From assembly GCA_002360295.1 (NCBI GenBank), contig DEQI01000020.1, positions 6,590-13,632 on the forward strand: a stretch of DNA of 7,043 nucleotides. The letters run 5' to 3'. The stretch comes from Planococcaceae bacterium UBA3370 (GTDB lineage Bacteria; Bacillota; Bacilli; Bacillales_A; Planococcaceae). The position numbers were made by a program, and so were the translations under genes. The notes under the pieces were generated by a model. That model ran no database searches. It was given only the letters and a program-made list of their open reading frames with translations, and was not told the origin of the DNA. Of this stretch, positions 1 through 5,798 are shown one piece after another (within the stretch, counting starts at the first letter, position 1; each line of letters begins with the position of its first letter).

Positions 1-363
1 ACAGTTTGGATTAATAACGAAGACGCAGCTGAACATGACATTCAAGATAATGATTGGCTTGAAGTATATAACCGTAACGGTGTCGTAACAGCACGTGCTG
101 TAGTGAGTCATAAAATGCCTAGAGGCACAATGTTCATGTATCATGCACAAGATAAACATATCAATGTTCCAGGCTCTGAAATTACAAATGAGCGTGGTGG
201 TAGTCATAACGCACCAACTCGTATTCATGTGAAACCGACACAAATGGTTGGTGGATATGCACAATTAAGCTATGGATTTAACTATTATGGACCAATCGGA
301 AATCAGCGGGATGTATATGTTGCAGTCCGCAAAATGAAGGAGGTTAAGTGGCTTGAAGATTAA
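1..363 (+). CDS. narG: Respiratory nitrate reductase alpha subunit, C-terminal fragment
   Basis: This is the last 120 codons of the catalytic subunit that reduces nitrate to nitrite at a molybdenum-bisMGD cofactor on the cytoplasmic face of the membrane. The reading frame is open from base 1, so the gene starts outside the window; full NarG is about 1200 residues. Visible conserved stretches are MFMYHAQ (fragment residues 44-50), PGSEIT (57-62), ERGG (64-67) and GGYAQLSYGFNYYG (84-97), followed by a VRKMK tail. I recognise these from the C-terminal molybdopterin-dinucleotide-binding domain of NarG, and they match the E. coli protein closely from memory. The final codons overlap the start of narH by 11 bases, and the codons for Met-Lys-Glu-Val contain the narH ribosome binding site. 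Identity is secure; the catalytic core, the FS0 cluster and the promoter are not visible. Confidence 0.97.
   Translation, partial: TVWINNEDAAEHDIQDNDWLEVYNRNGVVTARAVVSHKMPRGTMFMYHAQDKHINVPGSEITNERGGSHNAPTRIHVKPTQMVGGYAQLSYGFNYYGPIGNQRDVYVAVRKMKEVKWLED
337..343 (+). promoter_or_regulatory. Ribosome binding site that fixes the TTG start of narH
   Basis: A perfect AAGGAGG lies inside the end of narG and sits 9 bases before the TTG at 353. No ATG is available at a useful distance: the first in-frame ATG encodes Met9, inside the conserved N-terminus. This site is therefore the main evidence that narH begins with TTG. Confidence 0.85.
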
Positions 364-1882
364 AGCGCAAGTAGCAATGGTACTGAATCTTGACAAATGT
401 ATCGGATGCCACACCTGTAGCGTAACTTGTAAAAACACTTGGACAAACCGTCCTGGTGCTGAATATATGTGGTTTAACAATGTAGAAACAAAACCAGGTA
501 TTGGCTATCCTATGAGATGGGAAGATCAAGAAAAATATAAAGGTGGCTGGACGTTAAAAAACGGCAAGCTTGAACTTAAATCAGGTAGTAAACTATCTAA
601 AGTGGCTTTAGGGAAAATTTTCTACAACCCTGATATGCCAGAAATGAAAGATTACTATGAACCTTGGACATATAATTATGAGCATTTAACGAACGCTGGT
701 GAGCAAAAACATCAACCAGTAGCAAGACCTCATTCTGCTGTGACTGGTGAAAAAATGAACCTTGAATGGGGACCTAACTGGGAAGATGATTTAGCTGGTG
801 CTCATAAAACAGGTCCTAAAGATCCGAATATCGAAAAAATTGAAGAAGATATTAAGTTTAATTTCGAAAATGCATTTATGACGTACCTGCCTCGCTTATG
901 TGAGCACTGTTTAAACCCAGGATGTGTGGCTTCATGTCCATCTGGTGCTATGTACAAACGTGATGAAGATGGAATCGTTTTAGTAGACCAGGAAGCTTGC
1001 CGTGGCTGGCGTTATTGTATGACAGGTTGTCCTTATAAAAAGGTATACTTCAACTGGAAAACGAATAAAGCAGAAAAATGTACATTCTGTTTCCCACGTA
1101 TTGAAGCAGGCTTACCAACTGTTTGCTCTGAAACATGTACAGGACGCATTCGCTACTTAGGCGTTATGTTATACGATGCAGATAAAGTATCTGAAGCTGC
1201 ATCCACAGAAAATGAAAAAGACTTATATAAAGCACAATGCGACCTGTTCTTAGATCCAAATGATCCTAAAGTAATTGAACAAGCTCGTAAAGATGGCATA
1301 GGTGAAGATTGGTTAGAGGCTGCACAAAATTCACCAGTTTATAAACTGGCAATTGAATATAAATTAGCTTTCCCTCTTCACCCTGAGTTCCGTACTTTAC
1401 CAATGGTTTGGTATGTACCACCTTTAAGTCCGATTATGAACTATTTTGAAGGGAAAGATTCAATTCAAAATCCTGATTATATCTTCCCTGCTATCGAAGA
1501 AATGCGTACACCAGTTGAATTCATCGCGAATATGTTAACCGCTGGAGATACACAAACGGTGAAAGCAGCTCTTCAAAAAATGGCTATGATGCGTATGTTT
1601 ATGCGTGCGAAATCTTCTGGGAAAGATTTTGATGAAAAACGTCTAAGCCGAGTTGGGTTAACAGCTCAACAAACAGAAGCTATGTATCGCTTATTAGCGA
1701 TTGCAAAATATGAGGACCGATTTGTTATACCGACTTCTCACAAAGAGGCACATTTAGATACTTATCGTTCACAAGGACTAGAAGGATACTCGATGGACTG
1801 TGGTGGTTGTGGTGTAACAACTGGTAAAAATGGCAAAGAAATGTATGAAGAAAACTTCTACGGAGGAATCTGGCGTGATTAA
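353..1882 (+). CDS. narH: Respiratory nitrate reductase beta subunit, Fe-S electron-transfer protein
   Basis: NarH passes electrons from the NarI haems to the NarG active site through one [3Fe-4S] and three [4Fe-4S] clusters, on the cytoplasmic side. The 509-residue length is normal for Gram-positive NarH. All cluster ligands are present: C16, C19, C22 and C26 near the N-terminus, then C183, C186, C191, C195, C216, C222, C226, C243, C246, C258 and C262. W219 sits where the E. coli enzyme has the Trp that goes with its [3Fe-4S] cluster; the later ligands are shifted by one residue from the E. coli pattern. The start is TTG, supported by AAGGAGG 9 bases upstream and by the family N-terminus MKIKAQVAMVLNLDKC. 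It overlaps narG by 11 bases and narJ by 8. The variable C-terminal tail has an extra C483-G-G-C486 pair of unknown role. The gene is part of the narGHJI operon; identity is secure. Confidence 0.98.
   Translation: MKIKAQVAMVLNLDKCIGCHTCSVTCKNTWTNRPGAEYMWFNNVETKPGIGYPMRWEDQEKYKGGWTLKNGKLELKSGSKLSKVALGKIFYNPDMPEMKDYYEPWTYNYEHLTNAGEQKHQPVARPHSAVTGEKMNLEWGPNWEDDLAGAHKTGPKDPNIEKIEEDIKFNFENAFMTYLPRLCEHCLNPGCVASCPSGAMYKRDEDGIVLVDQEACRGWRYCMTGCPYKKVYFNWKTNKAEKCTFCFPRIEAGLPTVCSETCTGRIRYLGVMLYDADKVSEAASTENEKDLYKAQCDLFLDPNDPKVIEQARKDGIGEDWLEAAQNSPVYKLAIEYKLAFPLHPEFRTLPMVWYVPPLSPIMNYFEGKDSIQNPDYIFPAIEEMRTPVEFIANMLTAGDTQTVKAALQKMAMMRMFMRAKSSGKDFDEKRLSRVGLTAQQTEAMYRLLAIAKYEDRFVIPTSHKEAHLDTYRSQGLEGYSMDCGGCGVTTGKNGKEMYEENFYGGIWRD
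1862..1866 (+). promoter_or_regulatory. Ribosome binding site that fixes the GTG start of narJ
   Basis: GGAGG inside the last codons of narH lies 8 bases before GTG 1875. The frame is open further upstream, to a possible start at 1830, but that would add 15 residues that merely re-read the narH tail. No comparable site was seen in front of 1830. Confidence 0.75.
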
Positions 1883-2444
1883 TTTAGAAGAACTTTATAA
1901 GCATAAGCATGCATTTGGTTTCTTCGCTCAACAATTGTCATATCCAGAAAAAATAAATTTTCATCCATTATTAATTGAGGAATCTTTTGATTCCTCAGAC
2001 CCTGCTTATGAATCCATTCAAAGCTATTGGAAACTTATGCAGGGCTACAGTATGGAAGAAATCGAAGAAATGTATGTGAAAACATTTGATTTCCAAAAAG
2101 ATTCTACTTTATACATGACATATTTTAAATTTGAAGATACAAAAGAACGTGGACAAATGCTTGCAAAATTAAAAGTGTTGTATGAAATGTTTGGATTAGA
2201 TATGCCGGATGAAGAGCTATCTGATTATTTACCATTAATGTGTGAATTTTTATATGCAGCAGAATGGCGCGGTGATGAACGTGCTGAAGAAAGCTTCTCT
2301 ATGCTAATGGCGGTATTAGAGGATGGTACCTACCATCTTTTAAAATCATTAGAAGAACATAATAGTCCTTATTATTATGTAATTAAGGCAGTACGTGAAA
2401 CATTAAAAGCATGTATAAATAAGGCGGTAGATACAAATGAATAG
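1875..2444 (+). CDS. narJ: Nitrate reductase assembly chaperone (delta subunit)
   Basis: NarJ is a cytoplasmic chaperone of the TorD/DmsD/NarJ family. It binds apo-NarG, helps insert the molybdenum cofactor and Fe-S cluster, and delays membrane docking; it is not part of the finished enzyme. With the GTG start at 1875 the protein has 189 residues, the usual size for Bacillales NarJ. The sequence is all-helical and acidic. Family-like stretches are AFGFFAQQLSYP near residues 13-24, FDF...LYMTY at 71-83, ERG at 91-93 and DYLPLMCEFL at 117-126. It overlaps narH by 8 bases and narI by 8 bases, which suggests translational coupling. I chose GTG because of the GGAGG 8 bases before it and because the resulting N-terminus (INLEELYKHKHAFG) fits the family. 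Function is inferred from family and context, and both are strong. Confidence 0.95.
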   Translation: MINLEELYKHKHAFGFFAQQLSYPEKINFHPLLIEESFDSSDPAYESIQSYWKLMQGYSMEEIEEMYVKTFDFQKDSTLYMTYFKFEDTKERGQMLAKLKVLYEMFGLDMPDEELSDYLPLMCEFLYAAEWRGDERAEESFSMLMAVLEDGTYHLLKSLEEHNSPYYYVIKAVRETLKACINKAVDTNE

Positions 2445-3123
2445 TCTCAATCAATTTCTTTGGATTATATTTCCGTATATTTGCTTAGCTGTATGTGTGA
2501 TAGGTCATTTTTATCGCTATCGTACTGATCAATTTGGTTGGACTGCTAAGTCGAGTGAATTTATTGAAAAGAAACAATTACGAATTGGTAGTATGCTGTT
2601 CCATTTAGGCATCATTCCAGTTATTTTCGGTCACATCGGAGGACTTGGCGTTCCAAAAGAATGGTTACATGCTGTTGGTGTAAGTGACCATTTATATCAT
2701 ATTGGCGCAGTTTATATTGGAAGTATATTTGGTTTCTTAACATTAGCTGGAATGATTGTGTTAACATCACGACGCTTTACTAAGAAAAATGTACGTAAAT
2801 TAAGCTCTGCTTCAGATTTAGTTGTGAATGTGCTTCTACTATTTATCGTATTTATGGGAATGTATAGCACAGTAGTGACAAATATAGTAGAGCCAAGCTT
2901 TGATTATCGTTCAACGATTTCAGTATGGTTTAGAGGTCTCTTCCTTTTTAATCCAGATGCCTCTCTAATGACTGATGTTCCACTATCATTTAAAATTCAT
3001 ATTTTGGTAGGACTTGGTATATTTGCTCTTTGGCCGTTTACAAGACTTGTTCATATTTGGAGTGTACCAGTCAACTATATTCGTAGAAACTATATTTTAT
3101 ATCGCAAACATTCTACTAAATAA
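2437..3123 (+). CDS. narI: Respiratory nitrate reductase gamma subunit, di-haem cytochrome b
   Basis: NarI anchors the NarGH complex to the cytoplasmic membrane, oxidises menaquinol and carries two b-type haems. The 228 residues form five hydrophobic segments, at roughly 5-24, 49-68, 88-110, 127-148 and 184-205. The four expected haem-ligand histidines are visible as H56 and H66 in segment 2 and H188 and H206 at segment 5; E. coli NarI uses 56, 66, 187 and 205. The ATG start overlaps narJ by 8 bases and has an AAGGCGGT ribosome binding site 8 bases upstream. The protein ends in a basic tail (NYIRRNYILYRKHSTK), consistent with a cytoplasmic C-terminus. It is the last gene of narGHJI: the stop codon is followed four bases later by a strong hairpin terminator. 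No truncation or missing ligand was seen. Confidence 0.97.
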   Translation: MNSLNQFLWIIFPYICLAVCVIGHFYRYRTDQFGWTAKSSEFIEKKQLRIGSMLFHLGIIPVIFGHIGGLGVPKEWLHAVGVSDHLYHIGAVYIGSIFGFLTLAGMIVLTSRRFTKKNVRKLSSASDLVVNVLLLFIVFMGMYSTVVTNIVEPSFDYRSTISVWFRGLFLFNPDASLMTDVPLSFKIHILVGLGIFALWPFTRLVHIWSVPVNYIRRNYILYRKHSTK

Positions 3124-3127
3124 CACC

Positions 3128-3163
3128 AAGAAGAGGGCAATATGCCCTCTTCTTTATTTTCAT
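3128..3163 (+). terminator. Intrinsic terminator of the narGHJI operon
   Basis: A perfect 12-bp stem (AAGAAGAGGGCA at 3128-3139 pairing with TGCCCTCTTCTT at 3143-3154) closes a three-base loop. It is followed by a T-rich run, TATTTTCATT. It starts four bases after the narI stop. The stem has a GC-rich centre and the T tract is on the + strand, so it should stop transcripts leaving narI. It physically separates the enzyme operon from nreABC. Confidence 0.9.
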
Positions 3164-3184
3164 TATGTACTCATTTCGCTAAAA

Positions 3185-3213
3185 TTGAAGGGGTCATTGT
3201 AAGATCGTACAAT
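3185..3213 (+). promoter_or_regulatory. Candidate sigma-A promoter P1 for nreABC
   Basis: TTGAAG (3185-3190; 4 of 6 match to TTGACA) and TACAAT (3208-3213; 5 of 6 match to TATAAT) are separated by exactly 17 bases. Transcription would start near 3220 and give an untranslated leader of about 270 bases before nreA. The -10 box is also the right arm of an inverted repeat, so a protein bound there would block the promoter. It was found by eye in AT-rich DNA, where chance matches are common. Confidence 0.45.
3196..3213. promoter_or_regulatory. Perfect dyad ATTGTA-N6-TACAAT, candidate operator
   Basis: Six-base arms are perfectly inverted around a six-base centre. The right arm coincides with the -10 box of candidate promoter P1, the usual place for a repressor site. 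The core TTGT-N8-ACAA occurs again upstream of narT. Overall size resembles Crp/Fnr-type dyads, but the half-site is not the classical TGTGA, and the gap is two bases shorter than in Rex sites. The binding protein, if any, is unknown. Confidence 0.4.
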
Positions 3214-3224
3214 TGAACAACACA

Positions 3225-3243
3225 TGTTAACGCTTTATTAACA
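3225..3243. promoter_or_regulatory. Perfect dyad TGTTAA-N7-TTAACA
   Basis: Six-base inverted arms surround a seven-base spacer, centred at 3234, about 29 bases (close to three helical turns) from the centre of the preceding dyad. It lies between the two candidate nreA promoters: just downstream of the P1 start point and upstream of P2. It has no GC-rich stem or T tract, so it is not a terminator. A role as an operator is only a suggestion. Confidence 0.3.
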
Positions 3244-3252
3244 GCCAAAGAC

Positions 3253-3282
3253 TTGTCTTCTATTTAATTGTAGTCGTATTAT
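3253..3282 (+). promoter_or_regulatory. Candidate sigma-A promoter P2 for nreABC
   Basis: TTGTCT (3253-3258; 4 of 6) and TATTAT (3277-3282; 5 of 6) are separated by 18 bases. The predicted start near 3289 would leave a leader of about 200 bases before nreA. It is an alternative or addition to P1; sequence alone does not decide between them. Confidence 0.35.
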
Positions 3283-3489
3283 AGCTGTAGAAATTCGTCA
3301 AACATGAATCTCAAAAATCGAATTCCAACTAATCTATATAAAGTTCAAAATAAGAAAAGCATTTTTTTAAAAGGCGTACCCAGCACATGAAATTGTAAGA
3401 ATTAAATAAGCCTATACGTAAGATATAGCAAAAAAATATTTTCATCATTATATAAATAGTGAAAATCAACATTTACAAAGGGAGTTTTT

Positions 3490-3948
3490 ATGATGGAGAA
3501 ATTAGTATTAGCTGATTATCAAATAGAAATTGATCAGATACGTAACAAGTTTAAGTTTGACTTTGTAGCATTGAATATTGTGAATACAGTTGATAATTCC
3601 CCTATCCTTAAATGGCAGTATGCTTCAGGAAATTTAACTAATCGTTATCAACGTATCGTGTTATATCCGGGGAAAGGGATAGCAGGAACTGTATTTAAAA
3701 CGGGAAAACCCATGATTATTAAAAATGTCGATAAAGAGGTACCCATAAACGAATTACTTAGATATCCCATTGTTGTTGGTGAGAGTTTGAAAAGCATTGG
3801 TGCTGTTCCTTTATGGGAAAGTAATCGAGTAGCAGGCGTATTATTGGTCGGATTTAGAGAACAGAATCAATTAACAGACAGTTTATTTGACGAATTTCTA
3901 CATTCAATTGCCTCTGGTTTTTGTTCTTTTGATACAAAGGAGATGTGA
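3490..3948 (+). CDS. nreA: GAF-domain nitrate receptor of the NreABC system
   Basis: NreA is a small cytosolic single-GAF protein. In Staphylococcus carnosus it binds nitrate and, when nitrate-free, restrains autophosphorylation of the kinase NreB, so the three proteins form one oxygen/nitrate sensor. The 152 residues match the family length. Visible features are LKWQYASGN (40-48) and GKGIAGTVFKTGKP (61-74), typical of GAF domains, then RYPIVVGESLKSIGAVPLW (91-109). From memory, the nitrate pocket of the S. carnosus protein includes Trp45, Leu67, Tyr95 and Ile97; here W42, I64, Y92 and I94 fall at a constant offset of three. Two ATG codons stand side by side (3490, 3493), 5 and 8 bases after AAAGGGAG; the second has the better spacing and would remove one residue. 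It overlaps nreB by 4 bases and is the first gene after a terminator and candidate promoters. Confidence 0.93.
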   Translation: MMEKLVLADYQIEIDQIRNKFKFDFVALNIVNTVDNSPILKWQYASGNLTNRYQRIVLYPGKGIAGTVFKTGKPMIIKNVDKEVPINELLRYPIVVGESLKSIGAVPLWESNRVAGVLLVGFREQNQLTDSLFDEFLHSIASGFCSFDTKEM

Positions 3949-5027
3949 GTAAATTGTTTCGTTTAAATGGTTTCAAATTAGAAGATAGCATAATGAAAAT
4001 GTATTATAACAGTACAGAAGCGATCATTTTCTTGAATTCAAAAGGGATTGTTTTAGCCTTAAATCCAGCTGCTCAAAGTCTTCTTTCACATGAGGTATTA
4101 AAGCAAATACATGGTGCTAAAATTAATGCGATTTGCCAATTTTGCAGAGGATATACGAATGAAGAAGATTTAATGTCATGTTTTAATTGCTTTTTAAATA
4201 AGCCAGAAAAAGATTTTTCCTCTTTCCAAGTGTATTTAAAATTAAAAGATGATACAATTGCTCCTTTTACAGCAAGCTATAAAATGATAGATGAGGAACA
4301 AAAAATTTATGTGCTTACGCTACTTGATCTGACGAAGCAATCAAAAACGCGTGAATCACTCTATCGTTCAAAAATGACCAAGTATGTCATTAAAGCGCAA
4401 GAAGATGAGCGTAAACGCATATCCCGTGAACTTCATGATTGTGTAGCACAAGAGTTACTTAGTTCACTAGTTGATATTCGCGTTTTAAAATATTTGCATC
4501 TAAATGAAGATGCTTTGAAAAAGCTCGAACAAACGGAGAAATCATTAGCTCGACTTTTAGACGAAATTCGAAATTTATCTGTAGAATTACGCCCTGCTTC
4601 CTTGGATGATCTCGGTTTAGATGCCGCTTTCCGTTCGCACTTTAAATGGGTAGAAAATAATTATGGCATTATCGTTCATTTTTTGTCAGAGCTATCATCT
4701 GCACGCTTTAATACTGAAATTGAGACAGTGGTCTATCGTATATGTCAGGAAGCAGTATTAAATGCTATTAAATATGCAAATACGGAGGAAATTTCGGTCC
4801 GATTGTATGAAGAAAACGATGATTTAATTTTAATTGTCGAGGATAAAGGTATGGGATTTGATGTCCAAGTGAATGCACCTAAAGGAACAGGACTTGGATT
4901 ATATGGAATGAGAGAAAGAGCTGAACTTGTCAACGGTATATTAACTATTAAATCAGAACTAGATAAGGGAACTAAAATTCAAGTTCGTATACCATTACTT
5001 CAGAAAAACAATGTTAAGGAGGTATAA
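3945..5027 (+). CDS. nreB: Oxygen-sensing histidine kinase NreB (PAS domain with Fe-S cysteines)
   Basis: NreB is a soluble kinase that phosphorylates NreC when its [4Fe-4S] cluster is intact, that is, without oxygen. No membrane segment is present. An N-terminal PAS region (about 18-130) carries C64, C67, C79 and C82 in CX2CX11CX2C spacing, the arrangement known for S. carnosus NreB. A HisKA_3 dimerisation domain follows, with [11 protein letters not shown] and phosphoacceptor H164, then a HATPase domain with the N box around N273, DKGMGFD (300-306) and GTGLGLYGM (314-322). The start is uncertain: GTG 3945 overlaps nreA as GTGA but lies only 2 bases after AAAGGAG, whereas the in-frame TTG 3954 lies 11 bases after it and gives 357 residues, with cysteine numbering nearer the staphylococcal protein. 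The end overlaps nreC by one base (TAATG). A cysteine two residues after H164 is unlike the serine I recall in S. aureus. Confidence 0.95.
   Translation: MSKLFRLNGFKLEDSIMKMYYNSTEAIIFLNSKGIVLALNPAAQSLLSHEVLKQIHGAKINAICQFCRGYTNEEDLMSCFNCFLNKPEKDFSSFQVYLKLKDDTIAPFTASYKMIDEEQKIYVLTLLDLTKQSKTRESLYRSKMTKYVIKAQEDERKRISRELHDCVAQELLSSLVDIRVLKYLHLNEDALKKLEQTEKSLARLLDEIRNLSVELRPASLDDLGLDAAFRSHFKWVENNYGIIVHFLSELSSARFNTEIETVVYRICQEAVLNAIKYANTEEISVRLYEENDDLILIVEDKGMGFDVQVNAPKGTGLGLYGMRERAELVNGILTIKSELDKGTKIQVRIPLLQKNNVKEV
5016..5022 (+). promoter_or_regulatory. Ribosome binding site with two possible nreC starts
   Basis: AAGGAGG at the end of nreB is followed by adjacent in-frame starts, ATG 5027 (4 bases away) and GTG 5030 (7 bases away). 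The GTG has the better spacing and gives the family N-terminus MKIVIADDH, putting the phosphoacceptor at Asp53 as I recall for staphylococcal NreC. The ATG is the stronger codon. The two products differ by a single residue. Confidence 0.7.
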
Positions 5028-5677
5028 TGGTGAAAATTGTAATAGCTGATGATCATGCTGTTGTTCGAAGTGGATTTTCAATGATATTAAACTATCAAGA
5101 TGATATGGAGGTAGTTGCGACTGCTGCAGATGGAAAAGAAGCCTATGCTATGGTAGCTAAATATCAGCCTGATGTTTTACTAATGGATATTAGCATGCCA
5201 CCGGGTGAAAGTGGTTTAATTGCCACTGGGAAAATAAGTGAAGATTTTCCTAACACGAAGATATTGATTTTAACGATGTATGATGATGAAGAATATTTAT
5301 TTTACGTGTTAAAAAACGGGGCTTCTGGATACATACTTAAAAACTCTCCAGATGAAGAACTTATATCTGCCATACGTATGGTACATCAAGGCGGTACATA
5401 TATTCAACCAAAGATGGCAACCTTACTTGTTAATGAGTTATTAAAAAATAACTCTGAAACAGATGAATTAGATCCTTTTAAAATTTTATCTAAAAGAGAA
5501 ATGGAAATTTTACTTCTTGTTGTAAAAGGATATGGTAATAAAGAAATTGCCGAAAAATTATTTATTTCCGTGAAAACGGTCGAAGCAAATAAAACAAAGA
5601 TTATGGATAAACTCCATTTAAAAAGTCGCCCAGAATTAGTAGAGTACGCTTTAAAAAAGAAATTGCTTGAATTCTAA
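5027..5677 (+). CDS. nreC: LuxR/NarL-type response regulator NreC
   Basis: NreC is the DNA-binding partner of NreB; when phosphorylated it activates transcription of nitrate and nitrite respiration genes and of narT in staphylococci. The 216 residues show a receiver domain (about 3-120) with acidic pocket D8-D9, phosphoacceptor D54 in [14 protein letters not shown]83 and K105 in the switch positions ([20 protein letters not shown]), then a linker and a LuxR helix-turn-helix (about 153-216). The latter contains [28 protein letters not shown] and [14 protein letters not shown]. If translation begins at the GTG at 5030, the phosphoacceptor becomes D53. The gene overlaps nreB by one base and ends the nreABC unit; a long hairpin follows about 80 bases downstream. 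All receiver and helix-turn-helix key residues are intact, so it should be functional. Confidence 0.97.
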   Translation: MVKIVIADDHAVVRSGFSMILNYQDDMEVVATAADGKEAYAMVAKYQPDVLLMDISMPPGESGLIATGKISEDFPNTKILILTMYDDEEYLFYVLKNGASGYILKNSPDEELISAIRMVHQGGTYIQPKMATLLVNELLKNNSETDELDPFKILSKREMEILLLVVKGYGNKEIAEKLFISVKTVEANKTKIMDKLHLKSRPELVEYALKKKLLEF

Positions 5678-5683
5678 ACCTCT

Positions 5684-5712
5684 TGATGAATAATTGCCTA
5701 TATTTTTCATCA
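5684..5712 (+). repeat. Weak inverted repeat just after nreC
   Basis: TGATGAA (5684-5690) and TTCATCA (5706-5712) are perfect 7-base arms around a 15-base AT-rich loop, followed by GTTTATCTATTTT. The stem is short and AT-rich, so it is at best a poor terminator; the stronger hairpin at 5758-5798 is a better candidate for ending the nreABC transcript. Confidence 0.3.
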
Positions 5713-5733
5713 GTTTATCTATTTTAAAGCGTG

Positions 5734-5751
5734 TTTGTGTATCATTACAAA
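5734..5751. promoter_or_regulatory. Dyad TTTGT-N8-ACAAA upstream of narT, candidate operator
   Basis: Five-base inverted arms are centred at 5742.5. The core TTGT-N8-ACAA has the same arms and spacing as the dyad at 3196-3213 upstream of nreA, and both have a T directly before ACAA. Relative to the candidate narT start point near 5832 it would be centred about 90 bases upstream, a position suited to an activator rather than a repressor. It only loosely resembles Rex sites, whose gap is two bases longer. Confidence 0.35.
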
Positions 5752-5757
5752 TGATTT

Positions 5758-5798
5758 AATAGGGATTTTCTCTTTTAAGAAAAGGGGAAATCCCTATT
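5758..5798 (+). terminator. Long hairpin between nreC and narT, probable nreABC terminator
   Basis: Left arm 5758-5776 and right arm 5780-5798 form a 19-bp stem with a three-base loop. The only two non-Watson-Crick positions (5769/5787 and 5771/5785) are T opposite G, so they pair as G-U in RNA read from the + strand but not from the - strand. This argues for a function in the + strand transcript. The T tract after the stem is poor (TGATTATCTC), so termination may be partial. The arms contain TAGGG (5760-5764) and CCCTA (5792-5796), the half-sites I remember for NreC, but 27 bases apart instead of four. Confidence 0.6.

Larger units (their letters stand above)
3124..3489. other. 366-base intergenic gap between narI and nreA
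   Basis: This gap holds the narI terminator, two candidate promoters and two short perfect inverted repeats, each listed separately. Bases from about 3283 to 3476 are AT-rich and show no tRNA, no stable GC-containing hairpin and no repeat that I can support. The only small open frame I followed (28 codons from 3304) lacks a ribosome binding site. No full TAGGG-N4-CCCTA site of the kind I remember for NreC was seen here. Confidence 0.7.

Noticed and set aside
265..529. Two - strand open frames across the narG/narH junction
   Set aside because: They lie opposite strongly conserved narG and narH sequence and show no protein signature, so they are shadows.
1830..1874. Upstream start at 1830 for narJ
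   Set aside because: It would add 15 residues from within narH with no ribosome binding site seen; GTG 1875 is preceded by GGAGG at good spacing.
3014..3202. Open frame overlapping the end of narI and running through the terminator
   Set aside because: It is in another frame of narI, crosses an intrinsic terminator and has no independent support.
3304..3390. 28-codon open frame in the narI-nreA gap (from ATG 3304)
   Set aside because: No ribosome binding site precedes it, the composition is simply AT-rich, and no recognisable protein feature is present.
4745..4933. - strand open frame inside nreB
   Set aside because: It lies opposite the conserved ATP-binding domain of NreB and has no features of its own.
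5735..5752. Possible Rex site upstream of narT
   Set aside because: Only part of TTGTGAA-N4-TTCACAA matches and the right half is degraded; kept only as an unassigned dyad.
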